Source: Sporosarcina limicola
Lineage (GTDB): Bacteria; Bacillota; Bacilli; Bacillales_A; Planococcaceae
DNA: 64,000 nucleotides
Assembly (NCBI RefSeq): GCF_014873855.1
Contig: NZ_JADBEL010000006.1
Coordinates: 1 to 64,000, forward strand
Direction: 5' to 3'
Part shown: in pieces, positions 28,581-38,707 of the stretch
Numbering within the stretch: position 1 is the first letter of the stretch
How the letters are laid out: every line of letters starts with the position of its first letter
The notes under the pieces: generated by a model
Told to the model about the DNA's origin: nothing
The model's input: only the letters and a program-made list of their open reading frames with translations
Databases searched by the model: none
Translations under genes and position numbers: made by a program

Positions 28581-30341
28581 ATGAGGAAGACAAAAATAGT
28601 CTGTACAATCGGACCTGCAAGTGAGTCACCAGAATTACTAGCTCAACTGATTGATGCAGGCATGAATGTTGCGCGCTTGAATTTTTCTCATGGGGATCAT
28701 GCAGAACACAAAGCGCGTATTGACACGATTAAAAAAGTATCGCGTGATAAAGGAAAAGTTGTCGGTATTTTGCTGGATACGAAAGGACCTGAAATTAGAA
28801 CCCATTCTATGGAAAATGGTCAAATTGATCTTATTACAGGACAGAAAATTGCTATTTCTATGACAGAAGTCGAAGGGAATAAAGATGTGTTTTCTGTCAC
28901 TTATGACAAACTTATTACAGATGTTGAAGAGGGTGCTGTCATTCTCTTGGATGACGGTCTAATCCAACTCGAAGTGACTGGGAAAGATGAAGGATCTGGA
29001 CTTATTCATACATTAGTAGTCAATTCAGGGACATTAAAAAACAAAAAAGGTGTCAACGTTCCAGGTGTTTCTATTCAACTTCCAGGGTTGACTGAAAAGG
29101 ATGCAGCGGACATCTTGTTTGGAATAAAAGAAGGCGTCGATTTCATAGCTGCGTCGTTCGTTAGACGTGCTTCTGATGTAATGGAAATTCGTGCACTTTT
29201 AGAGAATAACAATGGCGGACATTTGCAAATCATTCCGAAAATCGAAAATCAAGAGGGTGTCGATAATATTGATGAAATTATCAATGTCTCTGATGGCCTC
29301 ATGGTAGCGCGTGGCGATCTTGGTGTGGAAATTCCTGCTGAGGAAGTACCACTTGTTCAAAAGAAGTTGATTGAAAAATGTAACAAAGAAGGAAAACCGG
29401 TAATTACTGCTACACAAATGCTAGATTCCATGCAACGTAATCCACGCCCTACACGTGCAGAAGCGAGTGATGTGGCAAATGCGATACTGGACGGAACCGA
29501 TGCAATCATGTTGTCAGGGGAAACGGCTGCTGGAATCTATCCGGTCGAATCCGTTCTAACGATGGACAGGATTGCACGTACGACAGAAAATGCAATCGAT
29601 TACCGTTCTGTTGTCTCTGTGCGTCGACGTGAAAAAGAAGGCAATATGACGGAAGCAATTGGGCAAGCTGCAGCCTACACAGCTATTAATTTGAAAGTGA
29701 AAGCGGTTCTTGCGCCGACTGAAAGTGGCCATACAGCTAAAATGATTGCTAAATATAGACCAGGTTGCCCAGTCATCGCCGTTACGTCTTCCGAGACTTG
29801 TTCAAGAAAACTGACCCTAGTCTGGGGAGTTTACCCGATTGTCGGACAAAAGGTAGAGTCAATCGATGAAATTTTACAAGAATCGATTGAAGAAAGTGTT
29901 AAACATCAATACGTAGGTCATGGGGATGTTGTCATCATTACTGCGGGCGTTCCTGTTGGTAAAGCTGGGACGACGAACTTGATGAAGATTCATGTCATTG
30001 GCGATATGCTTGCGCGTGGGCAAGGGATTGGTAAGAGTGTCGCTTACGGTCGAACGGTTGTAGCCAAAAATGCAGAAGAAGCATTGGCGTACGATATGGA
30101 AGGGGCAATTCTTGTAACAAACGCTTCTGATCGGGATATGATGCCTGCTATTGAAAAATGTGCGGGTCTTATCACAGAAGAAGGCGGACTGACAAGCCAT
30201 GGCGCAATTGTAGGACTTAGTCTTGGTATACCAGTTATCGTAGGAATTGAAAATGCTACAGAGATTATCCGACATGGCACTGAAATCACGATGGATGCTG
30301 AATCGGGCGTAGTTTATAATGGACGCGCTAGCGTACTCTAA
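28581..30341 (+). CDS. pyk: pyruvate kinase with C-terminal PEP-utiliser domain
   Basis: A 586-residue protein. The kinase core has [42 protein letters not shown] and [18 protein letters not shown]. After about residue 475 it carries the extra Bacillales domain related to the phosphohistidine domain of PEP synthase, with [20 protein letters not shown] including the histidine. It makes pyruvate and ATP from PEP. The ATG at 28581 is used; TTG at 28578 is one codon earlier and closer to the AGAGGCG site. A strong terminator follows, ending the accDA-pfkA-pyk group. Confidence 0.97.
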   Translation: MRKTKIVCTIGPASESPELLAQLIDAGMNVARLNFSHGDHAEHKARIDTIKKVSRDKGKVVGILLDTKGPEIRTHSMENGQIDLITGQKIAISMTEVEGNKDVFSVTYDKLITDVEEGAVILLDDGLIQLEVTGKDEGSGLIHTLVVNSGTLKNKKGVNVPGVSIQLPGLTEKDAADILFGIKEGVDFIAASFVRRASDVMEIRALLENNNGGHLQIIPKIENQEGVDNIDEIINVSDGLMVARGDLGVEIPAEEVPLVQKKLIEKCNKEGKPVITATQMLDSMQRNPRPTRAEASDVANAILDGTDAIMLSGETAAGIYPVESVLTMDRIARTTENAIDYRSVVSVRRREKEGNMTEAIGQAAAYTAINLKVKAVLAPTESGHTAKMIAKYRPGCPVIAVTSSETCSRKLTLVWGVYPIVGQKVESIDEILQESIEESVKHQYVGHGDVVIITAGVPVGKAGTTNLMKIHVIGDMLARGQGIGKSVAYGRTVVAKNAEEALAYDMEGAILVTNASDRDMMPAIEKCAGLITEEGGLTSHGAIVGLSLGIPVIVGIENATEIIRHGTEITMDAESGVVYNGRASVL

Positions 30342-30351
30342 GCTAATTATC

Positions 30352-30391
30352 AAAAGGCTGCTTCCGAAAGAACTCGGCAAGCAGCCTTTTT
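30352..30391 (+). terminator. pyk terminator
   Basis: AAAAGGCTGCTT pairs with AAGCAGCCTTTTT around 15 bases; the ribosome site of fxsA follows immediately. Confidence 0.9.
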
Positions 30392-30408
30392 AGGAGGTTA
30401 ATGTATTT

Positions 30409-30792
30409 ATGAAATGGATTATGCTTGCTTTCATCGTTGTACCGACTTCGGAATTTGCGTTAATCATCTATTCTGGAAAAACACTAGGTTTGATTCCAAC
30501 GATTTCAATTATTTTATTGACAGGGATAGGGGGTGCGTATCTCGCTAAACGACAAGGTATGAAAGCGTTGACTGAATTTAGAAGACGGATGGCGACTATG
30601 GAGACACCTGGGGATGCGCTGATTGATAGTGTTTGTATTCTCATTGGAGGTATTTTGCTGCTTATGCCCGGCTTCATAACGGATTTCATCGGCTTTCTCT
30701 TATTATTCAGTGGCCCAAGAAATAGTATCCGGCCAATCATCCAGAAATGGCTCTATAAAAAGATGAAGAATGGCCGTATTGTCATGAGTTAA
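30409..30792 (+). CDS. fxsA: FxsA-family membrane protein
   Basis: A 127-residue inner membrane protein with three to four hydrophobic helices. VVPTSEFALIIYSGKTLG, GIGGAYLAKRQGMKAL and LLMPGFITDFIGFLLL are the FxsA hallmarks (YtzA in B. subtilis). Its E. coli relative offsets exclusion of phage T7 when overproduced; the normal role is unknown. TTTAGGAGG precedes the start, on the tail of the pyk terminator, so its own promoter is not obvious. Its last 11 bases overlap the convergent ytvI gene. Confidence 0.88.
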   Translation: MKWIMLAFIVVPTSEFALIIYSGKTLGLIPTISIILLTGIGGAYLAKRQGMKALTEFRRRMATMETPGDALIDSVCILIGGILLLMPGFITDFIGFLLLFSGPRNSIRPIIQKWLYKKMKNGRIVMS

Positions 30793-31756
30793 ACAAAGGA
30801 TGTTGTTTAACTTTCAGTGCGGCAAAAAGAAGGAATGGCGTGAGTAAAATACCGGGTAACCCAAACAGATAGACTGAACAAGCCGTTATGAAGAATGCAT
30901 GGATGGGTTTCAATTGGAACGTGGAAGCCCACATATAGGACTCCGCCATTTGACGTGTCGTCAGGGTGAATAGATAAAGTAAGATGAGAGAAATCCCGAC
31001 GTACATGTTATTTGTATAAAGGAAAAATGCGGCCATAGGTAGAAAAAACAAACCTATTCCAAGAAACGGTAAACTATCTGCTAGAGAAACAAGAAAGGCG
31101 TTTCCAACCGGTGAATCGAACCGTAGGAAGAAGAATCCAACTGTAATGATTGTGAATGTAAGAAGAAATAACCGAGCTTCTACTGATAAGAAAGTCCCAA
31201 TCAGTTTACCGGCTTCTAAAAACATCCTTCTCGCGGGTTTGCGAATAGTGGTGGGAAAATAGATGAGAAACCAAAAACGGTTTTTTCCGGATTCACGTAA
31301 AGCAAAAAAATAGGCAACAAGAAAAATAAATAAGCTGAACAATTGTTGAAAAACAGTGCTAATCAGTGAAACCGCATACTCTAAAATTGCATGTCCGTAC
31401 TGTACAACTTTTTCTTCGAGGATAGCAAAAAGTTTGCCTGCAAAATCGGTATTCTTCGTAAATGGCTCAATTTGACGTTCGATAGCAGGAACGGTATCAA
31501 TGAGGCCGTGGAGAGCAATAAAAGTGAAAGCACCAAAAAGAAACAGCATAAGTACCATGACAAAAAGTGTTGCAATTGTCAAAGGAATTCTCGTCATTGA
31601 GCGGACGGATGAAAGTATGGGAGCCGTGAAATAGGCAATAATAATTGCGATGGCTGCGGGAGGAACAGTGAAAATGACGATTCCAGTTAAAATGACAGGA
31701 AGCCATTTAATGAAAATTGTGCGAAAAACTTGTTGACTATGGTGGTTTTTCGACAT
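30782..31756 (-). CDS. ytvI: AI-2E/PurR-like family transporter YtvI
   Basis: A 324-residue polytopic membrane protein of the AI-2E exporter-like family (PF01594), with about eight hydrophobic segments, DSLPFLGIGLFFLPMAAFFL and the late GLPGILLTPFLL. Members include AI-2 exporters and sodium/proton antiporters; the substrate here is unknown. The ATG at 31756 has AAAGGGGGCG upstream; the longer frame to 31810 has no ribosome site. It converges with fxsA and diverges from citZ, the same place as in B. subtilis; ytwI is missing. Confidence 0.82.
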   Translation of the reverse strand: MSKNHHSQQVFRTIFIKWLPVILTGIVIFTVPPAAIAIIIAYFTAPILSSVRSMTRIPLTIATLFVMVLMLFLFGAFTFIALHGLIDTVPAIERQIEPFTKNTDFAGKLFAILEEKVVQYGHAILEYAVSLISTVFQQLFSLFIFLVAYFFALRESGKNRFWFLIYFPTTIRKPARRMFLEAGKLIGTFLSVEARLFLLTFTIITVGFFFLRFDSPVGNAFLVSLADSLPFLGIGLFFLPMAAFFLYTNNMYVGISLILLYLFTLTTRQMAESYMWASTFQLKPIHAFFITACSVYLFGLPGILLTPFLLFAALKVKQHPLFNS

Positions 31757-31825
31757 TTTACGCCCCCTTTTTACACTATTAAAAACAAAAATAGGCGTTT
31801 CCATTCCCAAAGGGGACTAAATTGA

Positions 31826-31869
31826 TTATAATGGACGATGTAAGCATTTTGGATAGGTATCCATTATAA
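31826..31869 (+). promoter_or_regulatory. citZ promoter region with 10-base inverted repeat
   Basis: TTATAATGGA (31826-31835) and TCCATTATAA (31860-31869) are exact complements with a 24-base spacer. The first arm contains TATAAT at 31827-31832, a likely -10, with a weak TTCCCA 17 bases earlier. In B. subtilis citZ is repressed by CcpC, a LysR-type regulator, at ATAA-n7-TTAT sites; this repeat is a candidate operator but not that exact pattern. Alternatively the RNA hairpin itself matters. Confidence 0.5.
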
Positions 31870-31935
31870 GCAGATTGGCCGTCCTTATCTTTTTTTCAGA
31901 ACTGAACGGCCATACTGAAAGAAGGAGCGATTCAC

Positions 31936-33051
31936 ATGACATCAACCAAAGGGTTGGAAGGAGTCGTAGCGACACAGTCCGCCATCAGTTCCATCATTGA
32001 TGACACACTTACATATGTCGGCTATGACATTGACGATCTCGCAGAGAATGCCAGCTTTGAAGAGGTAATTTATCTTCTTTGGCACCAACGTCTACCGAAA
32101 GATGCAGAACTTGCAGAGTTGAAAAAACAGTTGGCAGACAATATGTCAGTTCCGCAGGAAGTGCTTAATCATTTTAAAACGTATCCAATCAAAGAAGTTC
32201 ATCCAATGGCTGCGCTAAGAACTGCAGTATCTCTTCTTGGATTATACGATGACAAAGCTGAAGATATGTCCGATGAGGCAAACTACGAAAAAGCGATTAA
32301 GTTGCAAGCGAAAATTGCTACTATTGTTACTGCATTTGCACGAATTCGTAAAGGCCTAGAACCCGTGGCACCAAAAGCGGGTATTAGCTATGCTGAAAAC
32401 TTCTTGTTCATGCTTTCTGGGAAAGACCCAGAGGCGATTGCAATTGAAGCACTTGACAAGGCACTTGTCCTTCACGCTGATCACGAGCTAAATGCATCAA
32501 CATTCACTGCGCGTGTTTGTGTTGCGACGCTCTCAGACATGTACTCCGGTGTTACAGCTGCAATCGGAGCACTTAAAGGCCCCCTTCACGGAGGCGCAAA
32601 TGAGCAAGTGATGAAAATGCTGATGGAAATCGGTTCTGAAGATAAAGTCGAAGCATACATCAAAGAAAAACTTGCGAATAAAGAAAAAATCATGGGCTTC
32701 GGACACCGTGTTTACCGTAAAGGTGATCCACGTGCGAAACATCTTCGCGAAATGTCTAAACGATTGACTGAACTTCGTGGCGAAGAAAAATGGTATAACA
32801 TGTCCGATAAGATTGAAGAAATCGTGACGGGCGAAAAGAACTTGCCACCAAACGTTGACTTTTATTCGGCATCCGTTTATCACTCATTGGGTATTGATCA
32901 CGACTTGTTCACACCAATCTTTGCAGTTTCACGCGTATCTGGTTGGATTGCGCATATACTTGAACAGTATGCAAACAACAGACTAATTCGTCCACGTGCT
33001 GATTACACAGGACCTGGAATGCAAAAGTACGTACCAATCAACGAACGATAA
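31936..33051 (+). CDS. citZ: citrate synthase II
   Basis: A 371-residue type II-like citrate synthase. The catalytic triad is visible: His218 in GPLHGGANEQV, His257 in GFGHRVYRKGDPRAK and Asp308 in NVDFYSASVYH. It condenses acetyl-CoA with oxaloacetate. GAAGGAG precedes the ATG. It heads the citZ-icd-mdh operon: 68 and 81 bases separate the three genes with no terminator between them, as in B. subtilis. The inverted repeat upstream probably marks carbon-dependent control. Confidence 0.97.
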   Translation: MTSTKGLEGVVATQSAISSIIDDTLTYVGYDIDDLAENASFEEVIYLLWHQRLPKDAELAELKKQLADNMSVPQEVLNHFKTYPIKEVHPMAALRTAVSLLGLYDDKAEDMSDEANYEKAIKLQAKIATIVTAFARIRKGLEPVAPKAGISYAENFLFMLSGKDPEAIAIEALDKALVLHADHELNASTFTARVCVATLSDMYSGVTAAIGALKGPLHGGANEQVMKMLMEIGSEDKVEAYIKEKLANKEKIMGFGHRVYRKGDPRAKHLREMSKRLTELRGEEKWYNMSDKIEEIVTGEKNLPPNVDFYSASVYHSLGIDHDLFTPIFAVSRVSGWIAHILEQYANNRLIRPRADYTGPGMQKYVPINER

Positions 33052-33119
33052 TATAAGAATGAGTAGTGCGACATAGATATATGTGGGCCTATGATTTTGA
33101 AATTAGGAGGAAATTAATA

Positions 33120-34388
33120 ATGACTAACAATGGCAAAATCACAGTAACTAATGGTGTATTAAACGTTCCTGATCACGCAACAATCCCTTTCATCATCGGT
33201 GACGGAACAGGTCCGGACATCTGGAACGCAGCTTCACGCGTTTTGGAATCTGCTGTTGAAAAAGCATACGATGGTAAGAAAAAGCTTATCTGGAAGGAAG
33301 TACTTGCGGGAGAAAAAGCATTTAACGAAACTGGAGAATGGCTTCCGCAGGCAACACTTGATACGATTGACGAGTACTTAATTGCTATCAAAGGTCCACT
33401 TACAACGCCAATCGGTGGCGGATTCCGCTCATTGAACGTGGCACTTCGTCAAGAGTTAGATCTTTATACTTGTCTACGTCCAGTTCGTTACTTTGAAGGT
33501 GTTCCTTCACCAGTTAAACGTCCTGAAGACTGTGATATGGTTATTTTCCGTGAAAATACAGAAGATATCTACGCAGGAATTGAGTACAAAGAAGGTACTC
33601 CAGAAGCGAAGAAAGTAATCGACTTCTTACAAAATGAAATGGGTGTTAAAAATATTCGTTTCCCTGAAACTTCTGGGATTGGTATTAAACCTATTTCTGA
33701 AGATGGCACAAAACGTCTTGTACGTGCTGCGCTTAACTACATCATTAAAGAAGGCCGTAAATCATTGACGCTCGTTCACAAAGGGAATATCATGAAATTC
33801 ACTGAAGGCGCGTTCAAAAACTGGGGCTATGAAGTTGCTGAACAAGAATTCGGCGATAAAGTTTTCACATGGAACCAATATGATGTAATTAAAGACGCTG
33901 AAGGAACAGATGCTGCGAACAAAGCACAAGCTGACGCAGAAGCAGCTGGTAAAATCATCGTAAAAGATTCGATTGCTGACATCTTCCTTCAACAAATCTT
34001 GACTCGCCCGAAAGAGTTTGACGTTGTTGCAACGATGAACCTAAACGGTGACTATATTTCTGATGCACTTGCTGCGCAAGTTGGCGGAATTGGTATCGCA
34101 CCTGGTGCGAACATCAACTACTTAACGGGTCATGCAATTTTCGAAGCAACACATGGTACTGCTCCGAAATATGCAGGACTTGATAAAGTAAACCCTTCTT
34201 CAGTCCTTCTTTCAGGTGTCTTAATGCTTGAGCACCTTGGATGGAACGAAGCAGCAACGATGATCACTGCTTCAATCGAGAAAACGATTGCTTCGAAAGT
34301 TGTAACTTATGACTTTGCACGTTTGATGGATGGTGCAACAGAAGTTAAAGCATCTGAGTTCGCTGATGAATTGATTAAAAATCTATAA
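33120..34388 (+). CDS. icd: NADP-dependent isocitrate dehydrogenase
   Basis: A 422-residue enzyme. [32 protein letters not shown] (with the substrate serine that is phosphorylated in E. coli), [33 protein letters not shown] and [19 protein letters not shown] (NADP loop) are in place. It makes 2-oxoglutarate and NADPH. The start at 33120 is fixed by TTAGGAGG nine bases before; the longer frame from 33066 starts inside the citZ-icd spacer without a site. Middle gene of the citZ-icd-mdh operon. Confidence 0.97.
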   Translation: MTNNGKITVTNGVLNVPDHATIPFIIGDGTGPDIWNAASRVLESAVEKAYDGKKKLIWKEVLAGEKAFNETGEWLPQATLDTIDEYLIAIKGPLTTPIGGGFRSLNVALRQELDLYTCLRPVRYFEGVPSPVKRPEDCDMVIFRENTEDIYAGIEYKEGTPEAKKVIDFLQNEMGVKNIRFPETSGIGIKPISEDGTKRLVRAALNYIIKEGRKSLTLVHKGNIMKFTEGAFKNWGYEVAEQEFGDKVFTWNQYDVIKDAEGTDAANKAQADAEAAGKIIVKDSIADIFLQQILTRPKEFDVVATMNLNGDYISDALAAQVGGIGIAPGANINYLTGHAIFEATHGTAPKYAGLDKVNPSSVLLSGVLMLEHLGWNEAATMITASIEKTIASKVVTYDFARLMDGATEVKASEFADELIKNL

Positions 34389-34469
34389 CATTTAAAGATT
34401 AACCGTATAAGCAGAGGGGGCTTGTCCTCCTCTTACATAGTTGAACCTACATTAAAAGGGGAGTTTCTT

Positions 34470-35408
34470 ATGACAATGAAACGTAAAAAAGTCTCAGTTA
34501 TTGGTTCTGGTTTTACAGGTGCTACTACAGCATTCCTCCTTGCTCAAAAAGAACTTTGTGACGTGGTTATCGTCGATATTCCACCAATGGAAAATTCGAC
34601 AAAAGGGAAAGCGCTCGATATGCTTGAAGCTGCTCCGATACAAGGTTTCGATGCAAATATTATTGGAACTTCAGATTACGCAGATACAAAGGATTCTGAT
34701 ATCGTCATCATCACAGCGGGTATTGCACGTAAACCAGGTATGAGCCGTGACGATCTTGTTCAAACGAATCAAAAAGTCATGAAAATTGTAACAGCTGAAA
34801 TTGTAAAGCATTCTCCTAACACAACAATCATCGTATTGACAAACCCTGTTGATGCAATGACGTACACAGTATACAAAGAATCAGGTTTCCCGAAAGAACG
34901 CGTAATCGGACAATCAGGAGTTCTTGATACGTCACGTTTCCGTACGTTCGTTGCACAAGAGTTGAACTTGTCTGTTAAAGATATTACTGGTTTCGTACTT
35001 GGTGGACATGGCGATGACATGGTACCACTTGTACGTTATTCATACGCGGGCGGCATTCCACTTGAAACATTAATTCCTGCTGAACGACTTGAAGAAATCG
35101 TTAACCGAACACGTAAAGGTGGAGCAGAAATTGTCAACCTTCTTGGTAACGGTTCTGCATATTATGCACCAGCAGCATCACTTGTTGAAATGGCTGAAGC
35201 GATTTTGAAAGATCAGAAGCGCGTACTTCCTTCAATTGCATACCTTGAAGGTGAATATGGTCTTGATGGCATTTATATAGGCGTTCCGACAGTGCTTGGT
35301 GCTGGCGGAATCGAAAAAATAATTGAACTTGAATTGACTGACGAAGAAAGAGCAGCACTATCCAATTCTGCTGAATCTGTTAGGGCAGTTATGAAAGTTC
35401 TTGCGTAA
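34470..35408 (+). CDS. mdh: malate dehydrogenase
   Basis: A 312-residue lactate/malate dehydrogenase-fold enzyme, same length as in B. subtilis. [15 protein letters not shown] binds [20 protein letters not shown] carries the substrate arginine loop (Arg instead of Gln marks malate specificity), and [16 protein letters not shown] contains the catalytic His. It oxidises malate to oxaloacetate. The ATG at 34470 lies after AAAAGGGGAG; the frame from 34422 has no site. It closes the citZ-icd-mdh operon, followed by a strong terminator, with phoPR next. Confidence 0.97.
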   Translation: MTMKRKKVSVIGSGFTGATTAFLLAQKELCDVVIVDIPPMENSTKGKALDMLEAAPIQGFDANIIGTSDYADTKDSDIVIITAGIARKPGMSRDDLVQTNQKVMKIVTAEIVKHSPNTTIIVLTNPVDAMTYTVYKESGFPKERVIGQSGVLDTSRFRTFVAQELNLSVKDITGFVLGGHGDDMVPLVRYSYAGGIPLETLIPAERLEEIVNRTRKGGAEIVNLLGNGSAYYAPAASLVEMAEAILKDQKRVLPSIAYLEGEYGLDGIYIGVPTVLGAGGIEKIIELELTDEERAALSNSAESVRAVMKVLA

Positions 35409-35418
35409 TAAAATCTTT

Positions 35419-35453
35419 AAAAATCGAGTAGCTTCTGCTACTCGATTTTTTTT
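35419..35453 (+). terminator. terminator of citZ-icd-mdh
   Basis: AAATCGAGTAGC and GCTACTCGATTT pair around four bases, then eight T. Confidence 0.95.
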
Positions 35454-35506
35454 CTGATTATTGTTAAACTTGAACTGTTACGATTGATAGGGAGTGTTGA
35501 TGGTAG

Positions 35507-36217
35507 ATGAGTTCAGATAAAAAGAAAATTTTAATAGTCGATGATGAGCAACCGATTAGAACGTTACTCGAATACAATCTTAGACAAGCACAATATGAAA
35601 CAGTTTCTGCGGCAGATGGGGAAGAAGCAGTCCTGAAAGCAGAAACTGAAAAACCAGATTTGATAGTGCTCGATTTAATGCTGCCAAAGATGGATGGAAT
35701 CGATGTTTGCAAAACGTTAAGGCAGCGCGGGATTGATATTCCCATCATCATGCTAACAGCTAAAGGTGACGAGTTAGATAAGGTGCTCGGATTAGAGATT
35801 GGCGCAGATGATTATATGACGAAGCCGTTTAGCCCTCGTGAGGTCGTAGCGCGTGTGAAGGCAGTTTTAAGACGTAGTGGTGACTGGACAAATCGCACTG
35901 ACGATAAAGGGGTTCTAAGTTCTGGTTTATTAACCATCCATCCTGAACAATACGAAGTTTATTTAAATAAAGTTGAACTAGAATTCACTCCGAAAGAGTT
36001 TGAGTTACTGGTTTATTTCATGCAGAATAAAAACCGAGTTCTTTCGCGAGATCAACTTTTGAGTGCAGTTTGGAACTATGACTTCGCTGGAGACACAAGG
36101 ATTGTTGATGTTCATGTAAGTCATTTACGTGAGAAAATCGAAAAAGATACTAAGAAACCAGTTTTCATTAAGACAGTGAGAGGAATTGGCTATAAATTTG
36201 AGGAGCAGAAAGCGTGA
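35507..36217 (+). CDS. phoP: phosphate response regulator PhoP
   Basis: A 236-residue OmpR/PhoB-type regulator. The receiver has KKKILIVDDEQ, phosphoacceptor Asp56 in LIVLDLMLPKMDG and the Lys in YMTKPFSPREV; the C-terminal winged helix has RVLSRDQLLSAVWNYDF and RIVDVHVSHLREKIE. In B. subtilis PhoP turns on phosphate-scavenging genes and teichuronic acid synthesis. It follows mdh as there. The stop overlaps the phoR start (GTGA), so the pair is cotranslated. The assignment to phosphate rests on this synteny more than on sequence alone. Confidence 0.9.
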   Translation: MSSDKKKILIVDDEQPIRTLLEYNLRQAQYETVSAADGEEAVLKAETEKPDLIVLDLMLPKMDGIDVCKTLRQRGIDIPIIMLTAKGDELDKVLGLEIGADDYMTKPFSPREVVARVKAVLRRSGDWTNRTDDKGVLSSGLLTIHPEQYEVYLNKVELEFTPKEFELLVYFMQNKNRVLSRDQLLSAVWNYDFAGDTRIVDVHVSHLREKIEKDTKKPVFIKTVRGIGYKFEEQKA

Positions 36218-37632
36218 GGAGAGATCTCTATTCTCGTCTCGTAATTGCGTGCGCTATACTACTCTCGGTTCTACTAACTGGTCTTGGTATAGTTCTAGGT
36301 CAGTTTTTCCCATTGTTTATAGATGATATCAATCTTCATTTGCATAGGAAGTACTGGATTTATCTTATTATGACGTTACTTATTGCATTCGTATTATCCT
36401 TATTCATGGCCGCTCGAATGATGCTTCAATACGCTAGGCCGATAGATAAAGTGACAAGAATAGCGATTCAACTTGCACAGGGAGATTATCTTGCCCGGGC
36501 ACAGACAGATGATCCTGAATATGACACTGAACTAGCAGTTGCGATAAATAAGATTGCAAGCAATTTACAGGAGATGTCTACACTACGGATAATGGAAAAA
36601 GAACGATTGAAGACATTAATTGAGAGTATGGGTAGCGGACTACTTATGTTTGGTCGTGAAGGTGCAGTTAATCTTGTAAATCGCGTATTTGAAAAGACTT
36701 TCGGATTTTCAAAAGAAGAAATTCTTGGCAAGACTTTTAAAGATCTTGAATTACCACCGGCTATTGAAAAGTTAATTGAAGATGTATTTATGACAGAACA
36801 AGTTCATGCAAAACAGGTCAGAATAGATGCAGGGGGCACTCTTTACTATATGAGTGTTTACGGGGCACCTGTAATTGGTCTGCATGGCAACTGGCTTGGA
36901 ATCGTCGTCGTCATGCATGATATCACTGAACTTGTTCATCTTGAGGAAGTAAGAAAAGATTTCGTTGCAAATGTTTCACATGAACTTCGGACACCTGTCA
37001 CCTCCATCAAGGGATTTACTGAAACATTACTTGATGGGGCTATGAATGAACCTGAAGTTTTGAAGGATTTTCTTGAAATTATTCAAAAAGAGAGCGACAG
37101 ATTACATCTTTTAATTGATGATTTACTAGAATTGTCGGGAATGGAAAGGGAAGGATTTTCCCTGCAATACGCATTTATTAATGTAAAAGAAGTAATGGAT
37201 GACGCGTTGAAGATTACTTCAGGAAACTTTGAACGGAAGGGGATTTCCCTTGTTTTAGAGATTCAGGGAGATCTCATTATCGAGGCAGATGCGGACCGAC
37301 TTATTCAGGTAATGGTAAACCTTCTGTCAAATGCAATTAATTATTCGAAAGAACAGACGAAAGTCATCATTTCAGGAACTAAATCTGGAAGTAACGTGGC
37401 CATTGATGTTACTGACGAAGGGATTGGTATTGAACAATCCCAACTACCACGGCTATTCGAACGGTTCTATCGTGTGGACCGTGCTAGAAGCCGGGATTCG
37501 GGAGGAACGGGACTTGGCTTAGCGATTGTCAAGCATTTAATCGAAGCGCACGGTGGTACAATCGATGTCGAAAGTACGATCGGTGTAGGGACGACATTCC
37601 GTATCCAACTTCCAATACGAAAGAAGATATGA
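36214..37632 (+). CDS. phoR: sensor histidine kinase PhoR, short-sensor form
   Basis: A 472-residue kinase, about 100 shorter than B. subtilis PhoR. Two membrane helices (about 8-30 and 47-68) leave only some 16 residues outside, so the extracytoplasmic PAS-like domain is absent. Then follow HAMP (about 70-125), a cytosolic PAS (about 130-235), HisKA with His256 in VANVSHELRTPVTSIKG, and the ATPase domain with NLLSNAINYS, DEGIGIE and GGTGLGLAIVKHLIEAHGG. It phosphorylates PhoP. Start GTG overlaps the phoP stop. Signal sensing is likely through the membrane, HAMP or inner PAS domain. Confidence 0.9.
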   Translation: MRRDLYSRLVIACAILLSVLLTGLGIVLGQFFPLFIDDINLHLHRKYWIYLIMTLLIAFVLSLFMAARMMLQYARPIDKVTRIAIQLAQGDYLARAQTDDPEYDTELAVAINKIASNLQEMSTLRIMEKERLKTLIESMGSGLLMFGREGAVNLVNRVFEKTFGFSKEEILGKTFKDLELPPAIEKLIEDVFMTEQVHAKQVRIDAGGTLYYMSVYGAPVIGLHGNWLGIVVVMHDITELVHLEEVRKDFVANVSHELRTPVTSIKGFTETLLDGAMNEPEVLKDFLEIIQKESDRLHLLIDDLLELSGMEREGFSLQYAFINVKEVMDDALKITSGNFERKGISLVLEIQGDLIIEADADRLIQVMVNLLSNAINYSKEQTKVIISGTKSGSNVAIDVTDEGIGIEQSQLPRLFERFYRVDRARSRDSGGTGLGLAIVKHLIEAHGGTIDVESTIGVGTTFRIQLPIRKKI

Positions 37633-37662
37633 ACGATCCAATAACTAGGGATCGTTCTTTTC
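37631..37662 (+). terminator. phoPR terminator
   Basis: GAACGATCC and GGATCGTTC pair around nine bases, then CTTTTC. The first arm overlaps the phoR stop. Confidence 0.85.
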
Positions 37663-37675
37663 ATTTCGTTGAATA

Positions 37676-37703
37676 TGAAACTTTCAATTCGTTCATACGT
37701 ATA
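37676..37703 (+). promoter_or_regulatory. sigma-W-type promoter of hflKC
   Basis: TGAAAC, a 16-base spacer and CGTATA, a full match to the sigma-W consensus, 35 bases before the hflK start. Nothing else resembling a promoter lies between the phoPR terminator and hflK. Confidence 0.8.
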
Positions 37704-37738
37704 AAAGATATATACATAGAGAGAAAGGGGCTTTTTTA

Positions 37739-38707
37739 ATGAGCGCACGTCGAATAGCAACCGCTATGGGAATGGTGATTTTGGGCTTTTTCTTACTAAT
37801 CATTGCCTTCACAACTTGGTACACAGTTGATGAATCCGAACAGGCTGTCGTTATCACGTTCGGTAAAGCAGATACCACCATCACAGATTCAGGACTTCAT
37901 TTTAAATTACCATGGCCGATTCAAAAGGCGGAAGTACTATCAAAAGAGACGTACAGTCTTCGGTTCGGCTATAAGCAGGATAAGAGTGGTGATCTTGTGT
38001 CTTATGATAAAGAAACGAAAATGATTACGGGGGATGAATATATCGTCCTCACCGATTTGGTTGTCCAGTGGAAAATCACTGAACCCCAGAAATACTTATT
38101 CAACGCACAAAATCCACAAGAAATTCTGCGGGATGCAACTTCGGCTTCCATACGATCGGTTATCGGAAGTTCTACAATAGATGCAGCATTGACAGATGGA
38201 AAAGCGGAAATTGAAGCGAAAACGAAGGATTTGCTTGCATCATTAATTAAGAAATATGATATAGGAATTATTGTTCAAAGTGTCAAGCTCCAAGATGTGG
38301 AGTTACCTAACGCCGAAGTCCGGGCCGCATTCACAGCAGTGACAGACGCACGTGAAACGTAAGAAACGAAAATAAACGAAGCACAGAAATATGAGAATCA
38401 GAAGGAAAGTGAAGCAATCGGTGAAAAGGATGCCGTCAAGTCACGGGCAAGCGGTCAAAAAACCGCACGTATCGAACAGGCACGCGGGGATGTCGCACTT
38501 TTTAATAATTTACATGCAGAATACTTGAAGAATAAAGCAATCACTCGTCAACGATTAATCATTGAAACGCTTGAACAAGTGCTGCCAAAAGCTAAAATCT
38601 ATATCATGAATGATAATGGAGAAACCGTAAAATATTTACCGTTGCAGCAATTGGAAAACCAGACACCTCCACCAGTGGAAACGACTAAGGAAGAGGGTGG
38701 AAACTAA
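37739..38707 (+). pseudogene. hflK: hflK (SPFH/prohibitin domain) with an in-frame TAA
   Basis: The frame encodes an HflK-type protein of 322 codons: a membrane helix (about 11-28), the SPFH domain starting VDESEQAVVITFGKADT, and a C-terminal coiled coil ending LPKAKIYIMNDNGETVKYL. Codon 208 is TAA (38360-38362), between TDARET and ETKINEAQKYENQ; homologues read straight through here with Lys or Gln. All 114 following codons remain intact, and the true stop overlaps the hflC start, so the change is recent, or an assembly error, or tolerated. The truncated product would keep the SPFH domain but lose most of the coiled coil. HflK and HflC form a cage around FtsH in other bacteria. Confidence 0.8.

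Noticed and set aside
31840-31853. TGTAAGCATTTTGG before citZ as a cre site
   Set aside because: It breaks the consensus at the central CG and at the end, so it is not a credible CcpA site.
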